The notes beneath the pieces are model-generated. The model searched no databases and was not told where the DNA came from. It worked only from the letters and a program-made list of their open reading frames with translations. Shown piece by piece: positions 45,066-56,464 of a stretch of 64,000 bases of DNA (the first letter of the stretch is position 1; each line of letters starts with the position of its first letter). The DNA lies in contig JAPEUQ010000004.1 of NCBI GenBank assembly GCA_027946365.1, positions 124,001-188,000 of the forward strand. The letters run 5' to 3'. A program made the position numbers and the translations under genes. This DNA comes from Kalmusia sp. IMI 367209. Its lineage: Eukaryota > Ascomycota > Dothideomycetes > Pleosporales > Didymosphaeriaceae.

Positions 45066-45938
45066 TCAAGCCGGCGATAAAAGCCCCTTGAACTTCTTCG
45101 TACACGGCGTGTCGTTCACGTCCTGGATTGCAGCTTTCCGCTTCGCATTCTCGCCTATTGCGCCCCCCGGGTGGTTCTTCTTGAACACGTGCTTTGTGTC
45201 GTCTGCGTGCATGGCTTCGGCGAGCGTGAGCATGAGCATGTCTCCGACGGCGATGGCGACGGTCGTCGAGGTGGTCGGCGCACACACGCCAAACGACACC
45301 TCTTCCAGCTCGTGTATCGGTGCAGGAAGTAATATCGCGTTAGATCTATCTCGCAGGAGCCGGCAGTCGGTGGGTTGTGTCTGGGATGTGATGGCCAGGA
45401 CGGGTATGGAAGGAGAAAGGTGGTCGAGAACAGCCATGAGCTCGGCAGTCTTGCCAGAGTAGGAGATGAACATGATCGCGTCATTCTGAGGCATGCATGT
45501 GAGCAAGGTGGGGATAGTAGATGGGGGCAAAAAGACAGTCCTTACCGGCCGAATGTCACCCAGATCGCCGTGAAGAGCCTCTGCGGGGTGCAAGAAGGCA
45601 CAGGCGATGCCTAGACTCTTCATGCTAGCCACCGTCTTCTTCCCCACGAGCCCACTCTTGCCCACTCCGCAGATGAGCAGCTTGCCACCTGTGTCATTGA
45701 CGCTCTTTATGCATTCGACTGCTTGCAACAAGCCGTCCCGCGCAGTGGGATCTGATTGGTAAAGTATCGTAACCTGCGACAGAGCGGTCGCGGCGGTGGA
45801 CAGGACGTGGACGGCGCGAGATAGCAGACTTGCGCCCTCGGGGTCGTCGACGGTTATAGGCGGCGTAAGAGCTTCGGAGGTTGCGCGCCTTCGCTTCATG
45901 GTTGGGGGTTGCTCTGGCGTCTGGACACCAAGCTCCAT
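45066..45938 (-). CDS. KpsF/GutQ-type sugar-phosphate isomerase (SIS domain)
   Basis: SIS-fold enzyme of the arabinose-5-phosphate isomerase type, which interconverts ribulose-5-phosphate and arabinose-5-phosphate in bacteria. Exon 1 is 45938-45546 and exon 2 is 45485-45066. The 60-bp intron is in frame with no stop, so an unspliced reading is also open. The splice restores DIRP|NDAIMFISYSGKTAEL. Family motifs: GVGKSGLVGKK (about 92-102), HPAEALHGDLGDI and SYSGKTAE. Length is 270 residues, covering the SIS domain only; the paired CBS domains of many bacterial members are absent. The ATG at 45938 is preferred because the upstream extension begins with TTG. Fungi lack the bacterial KDO pathway, so the physiological substrate is unclear. 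Confidence 0.88.
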   Translation of the reverse strand: MELGVQTPEQPPTMKRRRATSEALTPPITVDDPEGASLLSRAVHVLSTAATALSQVTILYQSDPTARDGLLQAVECIKSVNDTGGKLLICGVGKSGLVGKKTVASMKSLGIACAFLHPAEALHGDLGDIRPVRTVFLPPSTIPTLLTCMPQNDAIMFISYSGKTAELMAVLDHLSPSIPVLAITSQTQPTDCRLLRDRSNAILLPAPIHELEEVSFGVCAPTTSTTVAIAVGDMLMLTLAEAMHADDTKHVFKKNHPGGAIGENAKRKAAIQDVNDTPCTKKFKGLLSPA

Positions 45939-46444
45939 TTGGGAGGGCTGCTGGATCGCAAACAAAGAAAAACAGCAACCAAGGCAGCTCAAGATCGAAA
46001 GATGCTACGGTCGCTTTTGCAAGGTCGAGCCGGGGTAGCTCTTCGAGGTCGGAAAGGTTCGGGAAGGGCAAAGGGCGGGGCTCAACGCGGTACCAGTACC
46101 GTGGGCGAAGGCGCAAGATGGGGAATGAAACGGGCACCAAGAGGAGGAGGGCGAGGAGTCGGAGGAGGAGGAACAGAGTAGGGACGACATATTAATAATT
46201 TAGCTAGGGTCATGGTGGTGGTGAAGGTCGGGTTCTAGTCTTCTTCGAGGGTGGATAGAAGCCCCGCCGGCGAAACGAGATGAGTGATAAAGAAATGGCG
46301 AAATCGCCCTAGTGCCTGACGTGCTAACCACAAGCAGCGGCCAGTGAATTCACCACTCCACACATCCAGACGTTGGCGCACGTTTCGCCCAGCCAGGCCG
46401 CTCACCGCGTGGTGTTTCTGCGATCCCAGCGCAGCATCGACTGC
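45939..46444. other. Intergenic region, purine-rich stretch
   Basis: About 500 bp between the isomerase start and the GNAT 3' end, both on the minus strand. A G/A-rich stretch (46130-46190) carries AGGAGG-type repeats. It probably holds the isomerase promoter and leader. Confidence 0.45.
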
Positions 46445-46988
46445 TCACCCATCTGACGCGTCCGCCGAGGGCACGGCTCCGGCCGCTGAGCCGCCTGCTA
46501 TCTCCTGCAGTTTCGCTTTCCGCGCCGCCATGGCCACCGTCGTTTCCTCGACGCCGACGACACTCATGCCCAGCTCGCGCGCGTACAGCTGCTGGGCCCG
46601 CGCCGAGTCCGTGAGCAGCATCACCCGCCGCAGCATGGGCATGTCCAGGACCACCTCCCGGCAGCACGCGATCAGCCACTGTCCGAGACCGAGCGCGCGG
46701 CAGGACTCGATCAAATAGACGTCGGTTAGATAGGCGAATGTGACGTAGTCGGTTATCATTCTCGCCATCCCGATGGGTGTTCGCTCGTCCCCGTGGGTCT
46801 TGTACATGGCCAGCGTGCAAGAGTTGTCGAGCATGGTCGCCATGTCTGCGGGTGACATCGGTTTGGCCCAGTGCGTGGCCTCGTTCTCAAAGGCCTTCTG
46901 CACGAAGTCATGGGGGAGAGTCGCGCGCCGTCGATATCAGATACACCTGCCCGTCCATGGATCGCTGCCACTCTCTGGGGTTCACCAT
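46445..46988 (-). pseudogene. GNAT N-acetyltransferase with a single-base frameshift
   Basis: A GNAT-fold acetyltransferase of about 180 residues. The ATG at 46988 begins MVNPREWQRSMDGQVYLISTARD. The frame then breaks at a C5 run (plus-strand G5 at 46912-46916) and resumes one base over as HDFVQKAFENEATHWAKP. Removing one base of the run would reconnect the two halves. The rest shows GNAT features: YLTDVYLIESCRALGLGQWL with the acetyl-CoA loop region, and ARAQQLYARELGM. An alternative is a 49-bp intron (GTGTAT to GTGCAG) that would excise the N-terminal strand; I find this less convincing. Either a pseudogene or a homopolymer sequencing error. The acetyl acceptor is unknown. Confidence 0.65.
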
Positions 46989-47637
46989 GTCGGTGTTGGT
47001 CAGGTTATTACGCGCATATACACGCAGGGACGCACCCCACTATGTGTATACGCTGGGGTCCTCCGATAGCCGGCGCGACCAGCGCTCGATGTGGTGCCGT
47101 CTGTGTTTAAGCTCGCATCCCTCAAATTCCGTACTATTCCGGTGCTAAGCTACAGAGTAGGCAGGCGGATCCTTCACCTCGGGCCATGCCATCTATTCAT
47201 TGCACGCCAGGCTATGGCCCGACCCGCAGTTGCAAGACATATCCACCCTAGCTCTTGTCCGACGGCTGTTCTAGGCTGTTTCACCGTTTCGAGTATTAGC
47301 TGGCGTGTCTGCCTAGGCTGACGACGCTGCTGCGTCTCGATATCATTCCGTGAAACAAAACATCACGAGCTTGTCGATAACGACATTCTGCAAATCTAGG
47401 CAGCTCGATGTGCGACAGCATGCCACCGTCTTCGATGTCAAACCATCTCTTTGTAGAAATGTAATAAGACATGCAAGGTCAAAGCAACGTTATGTTGGTA
47501 TTCGTAATATCGAACCGGTATAGGACTCCGGATGCGAGCCCCGCGCTAAGGTCCGATTCCGACAACCACGCCGACTACAATATAAAATTTGAAGATGAAA
47601 AGCCTGTACCATTTCTGTAGAGTTTGGCCAGCCCACA
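46989..47637. other. Divergent intergenic region
   Basis: About 650 bp between the GNAT locus (minus) and the MFS transporter (plus). No tRNA or repeat recognised. Confidence 0.5.
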
Positions 47638-49121
47638 ATGTCTGACATCGCCGAAGCCCACGAACTCAGTCCTATCGCTAACGAACCCTGGGACGAAAGC
47701 CACGACTTCGATTCTCACGGTCAAGACTTCTCTCTGCCTCCTGCAGATGGAGGCCGACAGGCATGGATCTTTCTCGCTGTGTGCTTCCTCCTCGAGGCAA
47801 CCGTCTGGGGCTTCCCCTTCGCCTTCGGTGTCTTTCAGAAGTACTATGCCAGCGCGGATCCCTTCAAGGATGACTCGACGAGTATTGCGGCGGTTGGCAC
47901 AACGGCCACAGGCATCATGTATTTTGCGTCACCGCTGGTCATTGGTTTCACAGGCACCTTTCCTCACCGCGTGCGGCCCTTCAGTGCCTTTGGGCTCGTT
48001 GTCATGTTACTGGGCATCGTGTGTGCCTCCTTCGCCAACAGTGTCTGGCAACTCCTCATCACGCAAGGTGTGATGTACGGTATCGGAGGTAGTCTACTGT
48101 ACCTGCCATCCATTGTATATTTAGACGAATGGTTCATCCGCCGCAAAGGCCTCGCGTTCGGCATCATGTGGGCTGGCACCGGTACCAGTGGCATGATCAT
48201 CCCCCTCCTGATGCAGTGGCTCCTCGACGGTAAGCAAGGCCCGCGTACCAAGTGGATATTTCTTCGTCGAGAGATGAAGACATCTTTTCGGCTTGGCTGA
48301 GACACACGGTATCAATCCCCACTTTTCTTTTCACTTACACTGACATTGTACCTGCTGGTTCAGACTACGGATTCCGCACCGCCCTGCGCGTGTGGGCCGT
48401 CATCTCCGCAATGCTGCTAGGCCCCTCGCTCTTCTACCTCAAAGGCCGCTTGCCAGTGCAGCGCCCGGGTGTCGGCACGCGCAGACGCATCGATCTCGGC
48501 TTCTGTAGGACGAGCACCTTCTGGGTTCTACAGGCGGGCAACATCATCCAGGGCCTGGGCTACTTCATTCCCTCCATCTACTTGCCCTCGTACGCGAAGG
48601 CAATCGGGTTGTCCAACGAAGCAAGCTCCGTCACTGTCTCGCTCATCAATGCTGCAGCCGTTGTCGGCGTCATCGCCATCGGCGCGCTCGTCGACCGCGT
48701 CGAAGTAAGCACCGCTATCATGATCGCATCGGTTGGCGCGACGCTGGCGTGCCTCATTGTCTGGGGACTGTCGACGTCTCTTGCGTCGCTATATGTCTTT
48801 GCTGTCATGTACGGCGCGTTTGCAGGTGGGTATGCGGCTGCGTGGCCAGGCATTGCCATGAAGATTCGAGAGCACTGTCGCGACGACAATGGCGTTAGTA
48901 GGGTCGACACAGGCATGGTGCTTGCGCTGTTGGCGGCGGGCAAGGGGATAGGCGCCGTGGTTAGTGGACCGTTGAGCGAAGTGTTGTTGGAGGCTGACCA
49001 GTGGCGGGGAAAGACTGGGGGTGCGTATGGTACGGGGTTTGGGAGCTTGGTCGTGTGGAGCGGGGTAACTATGTTTTTGGGAGGTATCAGTTGGTTCGCG
49101 AAACAGCTTGGGGGGATATGA
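47638..49121 (+). CDS. MFS transporter, monocarboxylate (MCH/MCT)-like
   Basis: Twelve-span major facilitator of the plasma or internal membrane, 449 residues. Exon 1 is 47638-48229 and exon 2 is 48364-49121, with a 134-bp intron at phase 1. After a 45-residue acidic cytosolic start comes PPADGGRQAWIFLAVCFLLE, the conserved DGGxxAW entry of fungal monocarboxylate-type porters. Next are FPFAFGVFQKYY in helix 1 and the central GGSLLYLPSIVYLDEWFIRR with RKGLAFGIMWAGTG. C-terminal spans contain IALALL-like glycine-rich helices (GAFAGGYAAAWPGIAMKI, GPLSEVLLE). The substrate is not readable; many fungal members of this clade transport unknown organic acids. Intron placement is supported by frame and by the continuing DYGFRTALR segment. 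Confidence 0.87.
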
Positions 49122-50574
49122 AGATCTGTTGATGCTGAAAGTACGTAAGGAATAGAGCAACGTCATGACTCTGATACTTACCGTCTATCGCTCCGCAATC
49201 GCTTGCTTTGGGCTCAATCTCTGCCTGCTCATCTCGGTTGCTGCATAAGTACTGTTGGTGTACGCTGCACACAAGTCTAAGTTCTCGAATGCTGTACGTC
49301 ACGCGAGAAAGACATTCAGCATGATCACGGCAAACAAAGACAAGCACGGGAGTGAAGATGAGGGTGAAAATTTGCATCGGTTGATTGACCTTTTTTTGTG
49401 TGATAACATATGTACCAATGACCAAACGTATAGAAAGGACCCGGTGGTCATATGGTTGCATTGATGTTGCCAGAGGCCACAGGGTCCCTGCTAAAGTATC
49501 CAGGTTTGATGAAGTGATGTGGTGGTGGGTGATCTATACCAACACTTAGTACTAATTCAAGTCAATACAAAATCAAAGAGCAACATACTTGTTTCAACAC
49601 CCGAGGGCGCCATCATAGTGTGCACATACGTCCCAGAAGCCCCAGAAGCCCCAGGCTCGTCGCATATGCCCCCTCATGGATGACCAACCTTCAGCAGAGT
49701 CTCGCCTCCGAGGGCCTCCACCGGAGGTAGAGCCACAATTCAGCTCGAGACTGCCCGACGGGCTTACGACTTACACCCGCAGGAAGCGATGGGCCACTCA
49801 CTGGATATGAATCCAATGGGAAGGGGATTAGGGCCAATGCCAATTGCGCAGCAAGTGTCTGTCCGATCTGCTGACTGACGCAGAGTCGAGCGACCCTTGG
49901 TGATAGAAAGTTGTAGAAGGACCGACGTGGACGATGATCATCTTGAAGAGTGGTCAGATCGGAGGTGGCATGGCGAAGTTACTGTTGTGAATGTGAGCAA
50001 GTGCCATGTGAAGTAGGCATTGAGTGCTATACATTGTGGTTGTGGTCTGGAAGTTATGTCAGTACTTGGTGACCAAGGGTTGCAGTGGAGACGATTTACC
50101 TTTGTTGCCACGAGGGTAGAATATGATTGAGGCGGTTTGGAGGACATGACTTTGATTCGACTTTGTTGTCTTGAGGAAGTAGTTGGAGAGCCGCAGGTGG
50201 CTTGATATATGGGGCAGTTGCCAATCGCTAAGCGAGGCGCTGAAAATCATGTGATCAAATCGAACGGACGCTCTGGGGAGAGCAGGAGAGTGGGTGACCG
50301 TAGGTCAGTAGTTCCAAGAGCGATCGAATGATGGACTGCATCAGAAGCGCATGATATCGCCTTATGTTTGCAAGGTACGATGGGCATCCTTCCAATTCGG
50401 ACTTTGGTAGGATCTCGGAGATATCATGAGAACGCAGGCGAGGCTAGGTAGATGTAAGCCCTACTCCTCGCCATCTCTACAAACACATTGCAGACTTCTC
50501 GACATAGAGCCATGAATAGTCACACATGCCAAACAGACATAGAGGCTAAGGTACCCCATCTCGCAAATACAATA
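49122..50574. other. Intergenic, about 1.45 kb
   Basis: No gene recognised. Contains copy 2 of a short dispersed repeat near 49894. A CCCAGAAGCCCCAGAAGCCCCAGG imperfect 9-bp repeat lies near 49630. Confidence 0.5.
49894..49934. repeat. Short dispersed repeat, copy 2
   Basis: Plus strand reads CCTTGGTGATAGAAAGTTG then TAGAAGGACCGACGTGGACG, matching the element near 43886. See copy 1 for the comparison. Confidence 0.4.
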
Positions 50575-51814
50575 ATGTCTCCGCCCTCAATTGATTGGAC
50601 ATATATTCGAAGGTAAGCAGGCTGCTACTTTCCAGCATGTATCGCTGACCCTTCACAGTACAGAGCAACAAATCGCTGCTCTGCACTTGGAATGCGGCTC
50701 CCTAAGAACCAAAATTCTGGGTCTTTTCGACTTTGCAAACAGTTTGGGTCGTGACGACTCACTGGTTGGCTCGACGGCTTCCCAGATGACGCAAGTAGTA
50801 GCACAAATCAGCAGCATAGAAGCAGATGAGAATCGAAACGGGGAATCACTACAGAAGCTCGAGCATGATTTGCAAGAGCATTGGGCACAATATGCAGCCT
50901 TCCAGTCTCGAGCGTTTTGCGACTACATGAGGGAGAGGTTACCCAAGGAGTTGCGTATGATGGTGTTTGAGGGGCTATGGGAAGACGCTTACCACACAAT
51001 CACGGATTGGAACATCAAAGTGCTCAATACCACGCCTGATGATCCTATAGCGCTCGTCGAATCTTGGAGTGGGCGTGACACTAGACATTGCTTCGAAGCG
51101 CGGTCCGTGAGCGAGGAATTGCAGCGGGAGATTCTGGAGGCATGGTGGCGCATGTCCGTCTTCGAACTCAAGTCTTTCGGTCTCATACCCATTTTGCTCC
51201 GCGAGGGGTTCTGGGGCGGGCCCGTCAAGGACAAAGTGAGAAGTGTCGTGGTATTCATGGGTTATCGGGAGACGGCTGCTGGATTTGGTCACAGTCAGAC
51301 TATGCTAAGACCCCAATTGAAGACGGCGGTCATGAATGCAGATCTTGATTCTGAGCTGGGATACTTATCCAACTTGAGCAACGACACAGCAATTAGATTA
51401 TCGATTAAGAAACGGGACAAGAGGGTGTTGAGATTCACGACCGAAGAAAAGCAGGATGGGTTTTTGGAGGCTGCAAGCTTCATGTTTTCTGGTTTAGAGA
51501 AGCTAAGGAGGGATGGGTACAACATTGCAATCGTCATTGACAAGGACATCGAGATCAATATGGGAGATATGGATCTTGCGAAAGGGGAATGGCGAAAGAT
51601 GATTTCTAAGGCTACAGATGTAAGTCGAGTTCCCAGAAAGCGGTACAGTACTTGGTTAATACTCTCGCAGGCGTTCAGCGACGCATACTACCATGCCGCA
51701 GAGAAAGCAAACCACTGCAGATGTTGGCCGCTTACTCCGAGGCGTATTACCCCAGCACCCATGTCGCCAGTTGATTCTTTGCGCAACGATGTGCCATGGT
51801 ACAGCTACGTCTAG
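50575..51814 (+). CDS. F-box-like coiled-coil protein of unknown function
   Basis: Three exons: 50575-50612, 50659-51619 and 51671-51814, giving 380 residues. The first intron (46 bp) joins MSPPSIDWTYIR to STEQQIAALHLECG. The second (51 bp, in frame) starts GTAAGT and ends CGCAG, so it could also be read through. Residues 13-100 look coiled-coil (LECGSLRTKILGLFDFAN and the SIEADENRNGESLQKLEHDL stretch). RERLPKELRMMVFEGLW near 112 resembles an F-box, typical of many short fungal proteins with a predicted helical C-terminal domain. The rest contains FELKSFGLIPILLREGFWGG and a conserved-looking C-terminal HCRCWPLTPRR. Function unknown; a substrate-binding ubiquitin-ligase adaptor is possible but unproven. 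Confidence 0.65.
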
Positions 51815-52686
51815 AGTGGAGCGAGCCACTCGACTCAAAGGAAATTGGTGACACCTCGGGGAAGGTTTTCTTGCACCTAAACGCGCGTTCACCGAGCCAC
51901 GCGACTTGTGCCATGTATCGCACCAAGCTTTTGTACTGGAAGCACATGTGTTATGCCTTGCAACGTGGAACTCTGACAACCGTGCTCTCCGTTCAGTTGG
52001 TACGGCCGAACGAGAAGATTGAAGGTTGGAGGTGCACTCGCCTGTATTGAGGACCAGGACTTTTTGTGATGATGTTCGCCTCGATCCCGCTTCGCCTGGC
52101 TTGGCATTTCTTGCGCCACGAACGATTGCTCGTGGGCCGCAAGCTTTACGCCATGACGAGCGAAGATACAGCGACCCTCGATGCCTGGCACTGTTGTTGC
52201 TCAGCCTCTCTTGGCCATGCACTCTCTCCGGGGCGCCTCGAGCAGCACGCGACAAGTTCAACAGTTCCCGAGAGCCAAGGACGGGGGAGAGCCCCTATTT
52301 CAAGGCGGTCGCTGGGGGCGGCAGCGGGGGGCAAAGGCGCTTCGTTTGCTGCCGGCCCAGCTAAACCACAAGCGGTGCGAACTCGCTCCAGAATCCAGCC
52401 CGAGGCTCGAAGCGGAAGCGAAGCCTTCTTTTGCGAGCTAAAAGGCCTTCCGTGGGAGGAAAATTCTGCCGTGGTCTGGCGGAGCAGCGCGCCCAGCAGA
52501 GGCAAATTACAGGGCGCAAATTCACCGCCCGGACGGCCAACGGCAGGCCCCGGTCCTGTCCAGGATCTGAATCCTAGCGTAAGCGGGAGCGAACTTCGAA
52601 AAGCCCCCCAGCCCTAGATATCTATGGAGCTGTAGCCCCTCGCGCGCTGCAGCCTTCTCACATTCCTTACTCCGACGTTTTCAGCC
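51815..52686. other. GC-rich intergenic region
   Basis: About 870 bp, GC-rich, with many overlapping spurious frames on both strands. It is the promoter of the GT32 gene. No recognisable gene or repeat. Confidence 0.5.
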
Positions 52687-53746
52687 ATGTCTGCGCTCGC
52701 TTTCTTATCTAATGCCGCCTCTTCGCGCAGATATCTCGCCGTCGGCTGTTTGATCGTCTTCTCGTTTTTCCTTCTGTCGACGCATCTATACCAGATACAC
52801 AACGAGACGCTGTTGTTCACTCCGTACCATGGTGAGCTACCTGCCCTCGCCCTTGCTTTGGGCCGTCGCGCCAAGCAATGCTAACTCGCGCGCAGCATCG
52901 TGCACCTCATACGATGGCATGGACGCGAAGACGTGGCCTCGCAAGCTGTGGCAGAGCTGGAAAGACGATTCGGAAGAGCCGACCGAGCGGACCAAGGGCC
53001 TCGGCCACGAATGGCGGACCATCAACCCAGAGTACCGCTACGAGCGCATCACCGACGATAATTCCGACGCCTTCGTGATCGACAACTTCCCCAAGGTCGT
53101 GTCCGACCTGTTCGTCAGCCTCGACAATGCCGTCATGAAGGCCGACTACCTCCGCTACCTGATCCTACTCAAGGATGGCGGTGTATGGGCCGACATCGAC
53201 GTCAAGGCGCGCAAGCCTGTGAAGACTTGGATACCGGAGGAGTACAAGGACAAGGTCAATATCATCATCGGCGTCGAGCGCGACCACAACAAGGAAAAGA
53301 TCTGGGGCGACCAGCCGTACTCGATCCAGCTCGCGCAGTTCGTCATGATGTCGAAGCCTGGACATCCCATCATCGAAGACCTCGTCCACCTCACCGAGAA
53401 GAACCTGCGCAAGCTCATGGCCGCCAAAAAAGCCGACGAGCACGCTTCTTTCCCAGACATCATGGGCACGACGGGCCCGTGGACCTTCACCAAAATCTTC
53501 ATGGACTACTTCACCAAAGTGACAGGGGTGGAACACAACGGCGATGAGATGGCATTGATGGAGGAGCCCATGCTGATCGGGGACGTCTTGGTGATGCCTA
53601 AGATTTCCTTCGGATCTCTCGGCGACGTTTCAGACGACGATCCAAAAGTTCTGACCAAGCATTTCTTCATCGGATCGTGGCTCTGCAAGGACGGCAAGAT
53701 GATCGACGGCTCGCCCGTAGACCCCAAGGTCTGTGAAGGCACCTAG
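52687..53746 (+). CDS. OCH1-like alpha-1,6-mannosyltransferase, GT32 family
   Basis: Golgi type II membrane enzyme that would transfer mannose from GDP-mannose. Exon 1 is 52687-52831 and exon 2 is 52896-53746; the 64-bp intron joins FTPYH|ASCTSYDG. The product has 331 residues. A signal anchor (YLAVGCLIVFSFFLLSTHL) is followed by a short stem and the GT32 domain. That domain has PRKLWQSWKDD, AVMKADYLRYLILLKDGGVW and the DxD motif in WADIDVKARKP. It also has a Trp-containing GTTGPWTFTKIF segment and SWLCKDGKM at the C-terminus. Family identity is firm. Whether it initiates N-glycan outer chains like yeast Och1 or glycosylates lipids or other acceptors (as many fungal GT32 paralogues may) is open. 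Confidence 0.9.
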
Positions 53747-55119
53747 ACCCACCCGCGACGACGCGGCGAACAACAACCCTGTATAATCTTCATTGGCGTG
53801 GCGTTCTCTGGGCATGGCATGGGAGTTTAGATTCGGCATCTCGACGTAATGGGCTTGGATGGGTGATTTTTCTCTGCGGCTATATAATCGTACCGCATCA
53901 TCGTTGAATGGCACGAAGACGATAGAAGGAGGTCGGCATTGCAAACGGAAAGAGCCCTCTGCTAATATTTTGTCGACACATCTAGTTTGTTATTTGCGCA
54001 CCAGGATACCACTTTAGCCACGAATGCATTCTTGTAGCGGTACGCTAGAACCAGAGACGTGCTGGATCTTCTGGTTCCCAATTCTTTCATTACCAAACAT
54101 TCATGACAGTTACCACGTACGCTAGAGTCGTGTATCCGTGAGGCATATTGCGAATCAATTTTTACACTACCTCTAATCGCTTTTGCTCACATAGCCTATG
54201 TATTTCGCCATTGAGACGAGAGATGAAGACACCTGAGCATCGGTGCCAGCACATGAACATGATCATCATCATTACTACATGACATAAGGCACGCGACTCG
54301 ATTTGATTGTGAACTCAACAGCATTACTACCTCCTTGCGGAGCTAAATGATGTTCTACGCGCTTCGAGATCACATAGTTTAGGACTTTAGGTATTGACCA
54401 TGAGGGGACTTTTGAGAAATCATATCAACACGACAACGGTCAAGAAATGTAATCCAGAAACGCTTGTATCACTGTAGACGTGTAACTCCTAGGCAGCAGA
54501 ACTGACTTGTAGCTTGACAATTGTGTCACGGGCTCCGCATACATGACACCTATAAGCTAATAGCAATTGAGAAATCCACTACAGTGCTGTTATGACATCA
54601 GGATCATGTCTGAATTACCAGTCAATGCTGAGAAGCGTTATGTATTCACTTTCGCGACTAAACACTACTTCGCTAGAAAACCGTACCAAACTTCCAGGTA
54701 TCATTAGCCCTAGTCCACCTTTTCACCGAGCCTTTCCCAGCTTCAATGTATAAACTACTTATCCACTAGCTCTACCGCAACCGTTCCTCGGTACTTTGAT
54801 TACTAAATTACCACGAAGAACAAACCGCAAGATACACGGCCCCCATACCACACTCCGCCTAACCCCCTTAGGCCCCCATTGCAAAACCCGTAACCAACCA
54901 CAGCCTCTCACCTGCGCCATCTTCTGCAAGCCAAGGGAACTTAAACTCGATACGAGTAATTGAATGCTGCCACTGGATTGTTGGCTTGTGGCTTAAGCTA
55001 TTGAAGTTCCGACCGTGTGCCGCGGTCTCCATTAGATTACTGTGCGCCCTCATCTCTGAACCTCAGCCTTGTCGACGTTTCTCCATTTTCTGGGCCGCCT
55101 ACGGCCCGTAACGAGCAGG
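53747..55119. other. Intergenic, about 1.4 kb, no gene recognised
   Basis: Moderately AT-rich from 53940 to 54860 with only short frames. No RNA gene, repeat or transposon recognised. An upstream exon of the following surface-protein gene might lie near its right end. Confidence 0.5.
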
Positions 55120-56464
55120 ATGTCTTCGAACAGTACGGCATGCTGTACAATTGATCCGGATACTGTATCATCTAGCGACAAAGCGTCATGGTGCCGCGCG
55201 CAGAGTAACACTTGTAGTACGCTCTGCGGTGGGAGCACCTCTGAGAACACATGCAATACTGTACGTATAGTTTGAAGACTTGTGTAGGTCGCTATTTTAC
55301 TAAGCTTTATGATAGAGTACATTGGACTACATCTGCAAATGCAAGTCTGGTCTCGAACCGGATCTGGACGAGTACGCGCAAACAATCCCCTCTTTATCCT
55401 GCAACAAGTGGCATGAGGACTGTATTTTGGAGACAACACCGAATGACACCGAGGCGCAGGCAAAATGTCTGTCAGTGCCATGTGGGACTAGAAGCGCAGA
55501 TGCAGCAGTCACAGGTGGAAGTTCCGTATCATCAATTGGTGACCCCACGAGCTCAGCGTCCTCCTCGTCGGCCGGTTCGACTTCTTCCTCCACTTCTGCA
55601 TCCTCTGCTGTTTCGGAAACGTCATCTGCGAGCCGCCGAAGCGGAACGTCCTCAGCAACCACCTCATCGGGAACAAGAAGTACTGGTACATCAGGTGCAC
55701 CTGCACAGGGTACCGATGTTTCGAGTGGTGGAAACGGTACTACTACCGATATAACCCCTTCGAGCGGTGGAGGGCTGTCTACTGGTGCAAAAGCTGGCAT
55801 TGGAGTTGGTGTCGTTCTAGGGGTGCTGGTAATTGCTCTTGTGTTCTTCCTGCTATACAGAAGATCAAAGAAGGCCAGTCCGCCCAAAGTCGGAGAGCCT
55901 CAAGAACCATACCATCCAAGCGACGAGAAACAAGTCGCCATTCCAATCGCGTCCGAGATTTCGCAAAAACCCGAACTGCACGGCGAACCCGTTGTCGCCG
56001 GCGCTGACATGCACCAAGTAGTAGACCACAACACGAATTCATCGTACCAGTACTCTACCCCGGACCAGTGGCAGCACTCCCAGGAATATCATAGCCCACC
56101 GTCAGAATTATATAACTCGAATGGACACCCTTCAGAATTGCATGGAGCAGTATATGTCAATCCCGCCGAATTACACTCGACATCTCGCAGCCAGGAGATG
56201 GATGGAAACACAGCACCGAATGCCAATGTGTCCATACAAGCACAGCCCCCTCCTCCGCAAACGACAGCACCGCCAGTCTTGCCACCACAACTACCGGCAC
56301 TAACAACGAGGCCGGTGCAGCCCCTTTCTGCAGAAGAGATCGAGGCATTAGAAGAAGAAGAGCGACGCATAGATGCAGAAATGGAGGAAGCGCAAAGAAT
56401 GAAGGAGCTGAGAGAGCAGAAATTCGCAATACAACAGAAGTTGAGAGATGCGAAAAGGCGATGA
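55120..56464 (+). CDS. Cysteine-rich cell-surface protein with one membrane span (DUF7707-like); 5' end uncertain
   Basis: Exon 1 is 55120-55260 and exon 2 is 55316-56464, with a 55-bp intron and 429 residues as modelled. The ectodomain carries a regular Cys pattern (WCRAQSNTCSTLCGG, TLDYICKCKSG, DEYAQTIPSLSCNKW, EDCI) typical of fungal wall proteins annotated DUF7707. A long Ser/Thr/Gly stalk follows. A membrane span (AGIGVGVVLGVLVIALVFFLLY, about 207-228) is followed by RRSKK, then a cytosolic tail of about 200 residues ending in an acidic coiled coil (EEIEALEEEERRIDAEM...). Such a layout fits a wall sensor, with a stalk outside and a signalling tail inside. No signal peptide precedes the modelled ATG, so a 5' exon is probably missing. 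Confidence 0.7.

Noticed and set aside
46909..46957. 49-bp intron (GTGTAT to GTGCAG) in the GNAT gene as an alternative to the frameshift
   Set aside because: It would remove VYLISTARD and HDFVQ, which look like genuine GNAT N-terminal sequence; kept as an alternative in the entry.
51656..52617. Several 100-200 codon frames on both strands in the GC-rich spacer
   Set aside because: GC-rich sequence favours long spurious frames; none has a domain, signal peptide or splice logic.
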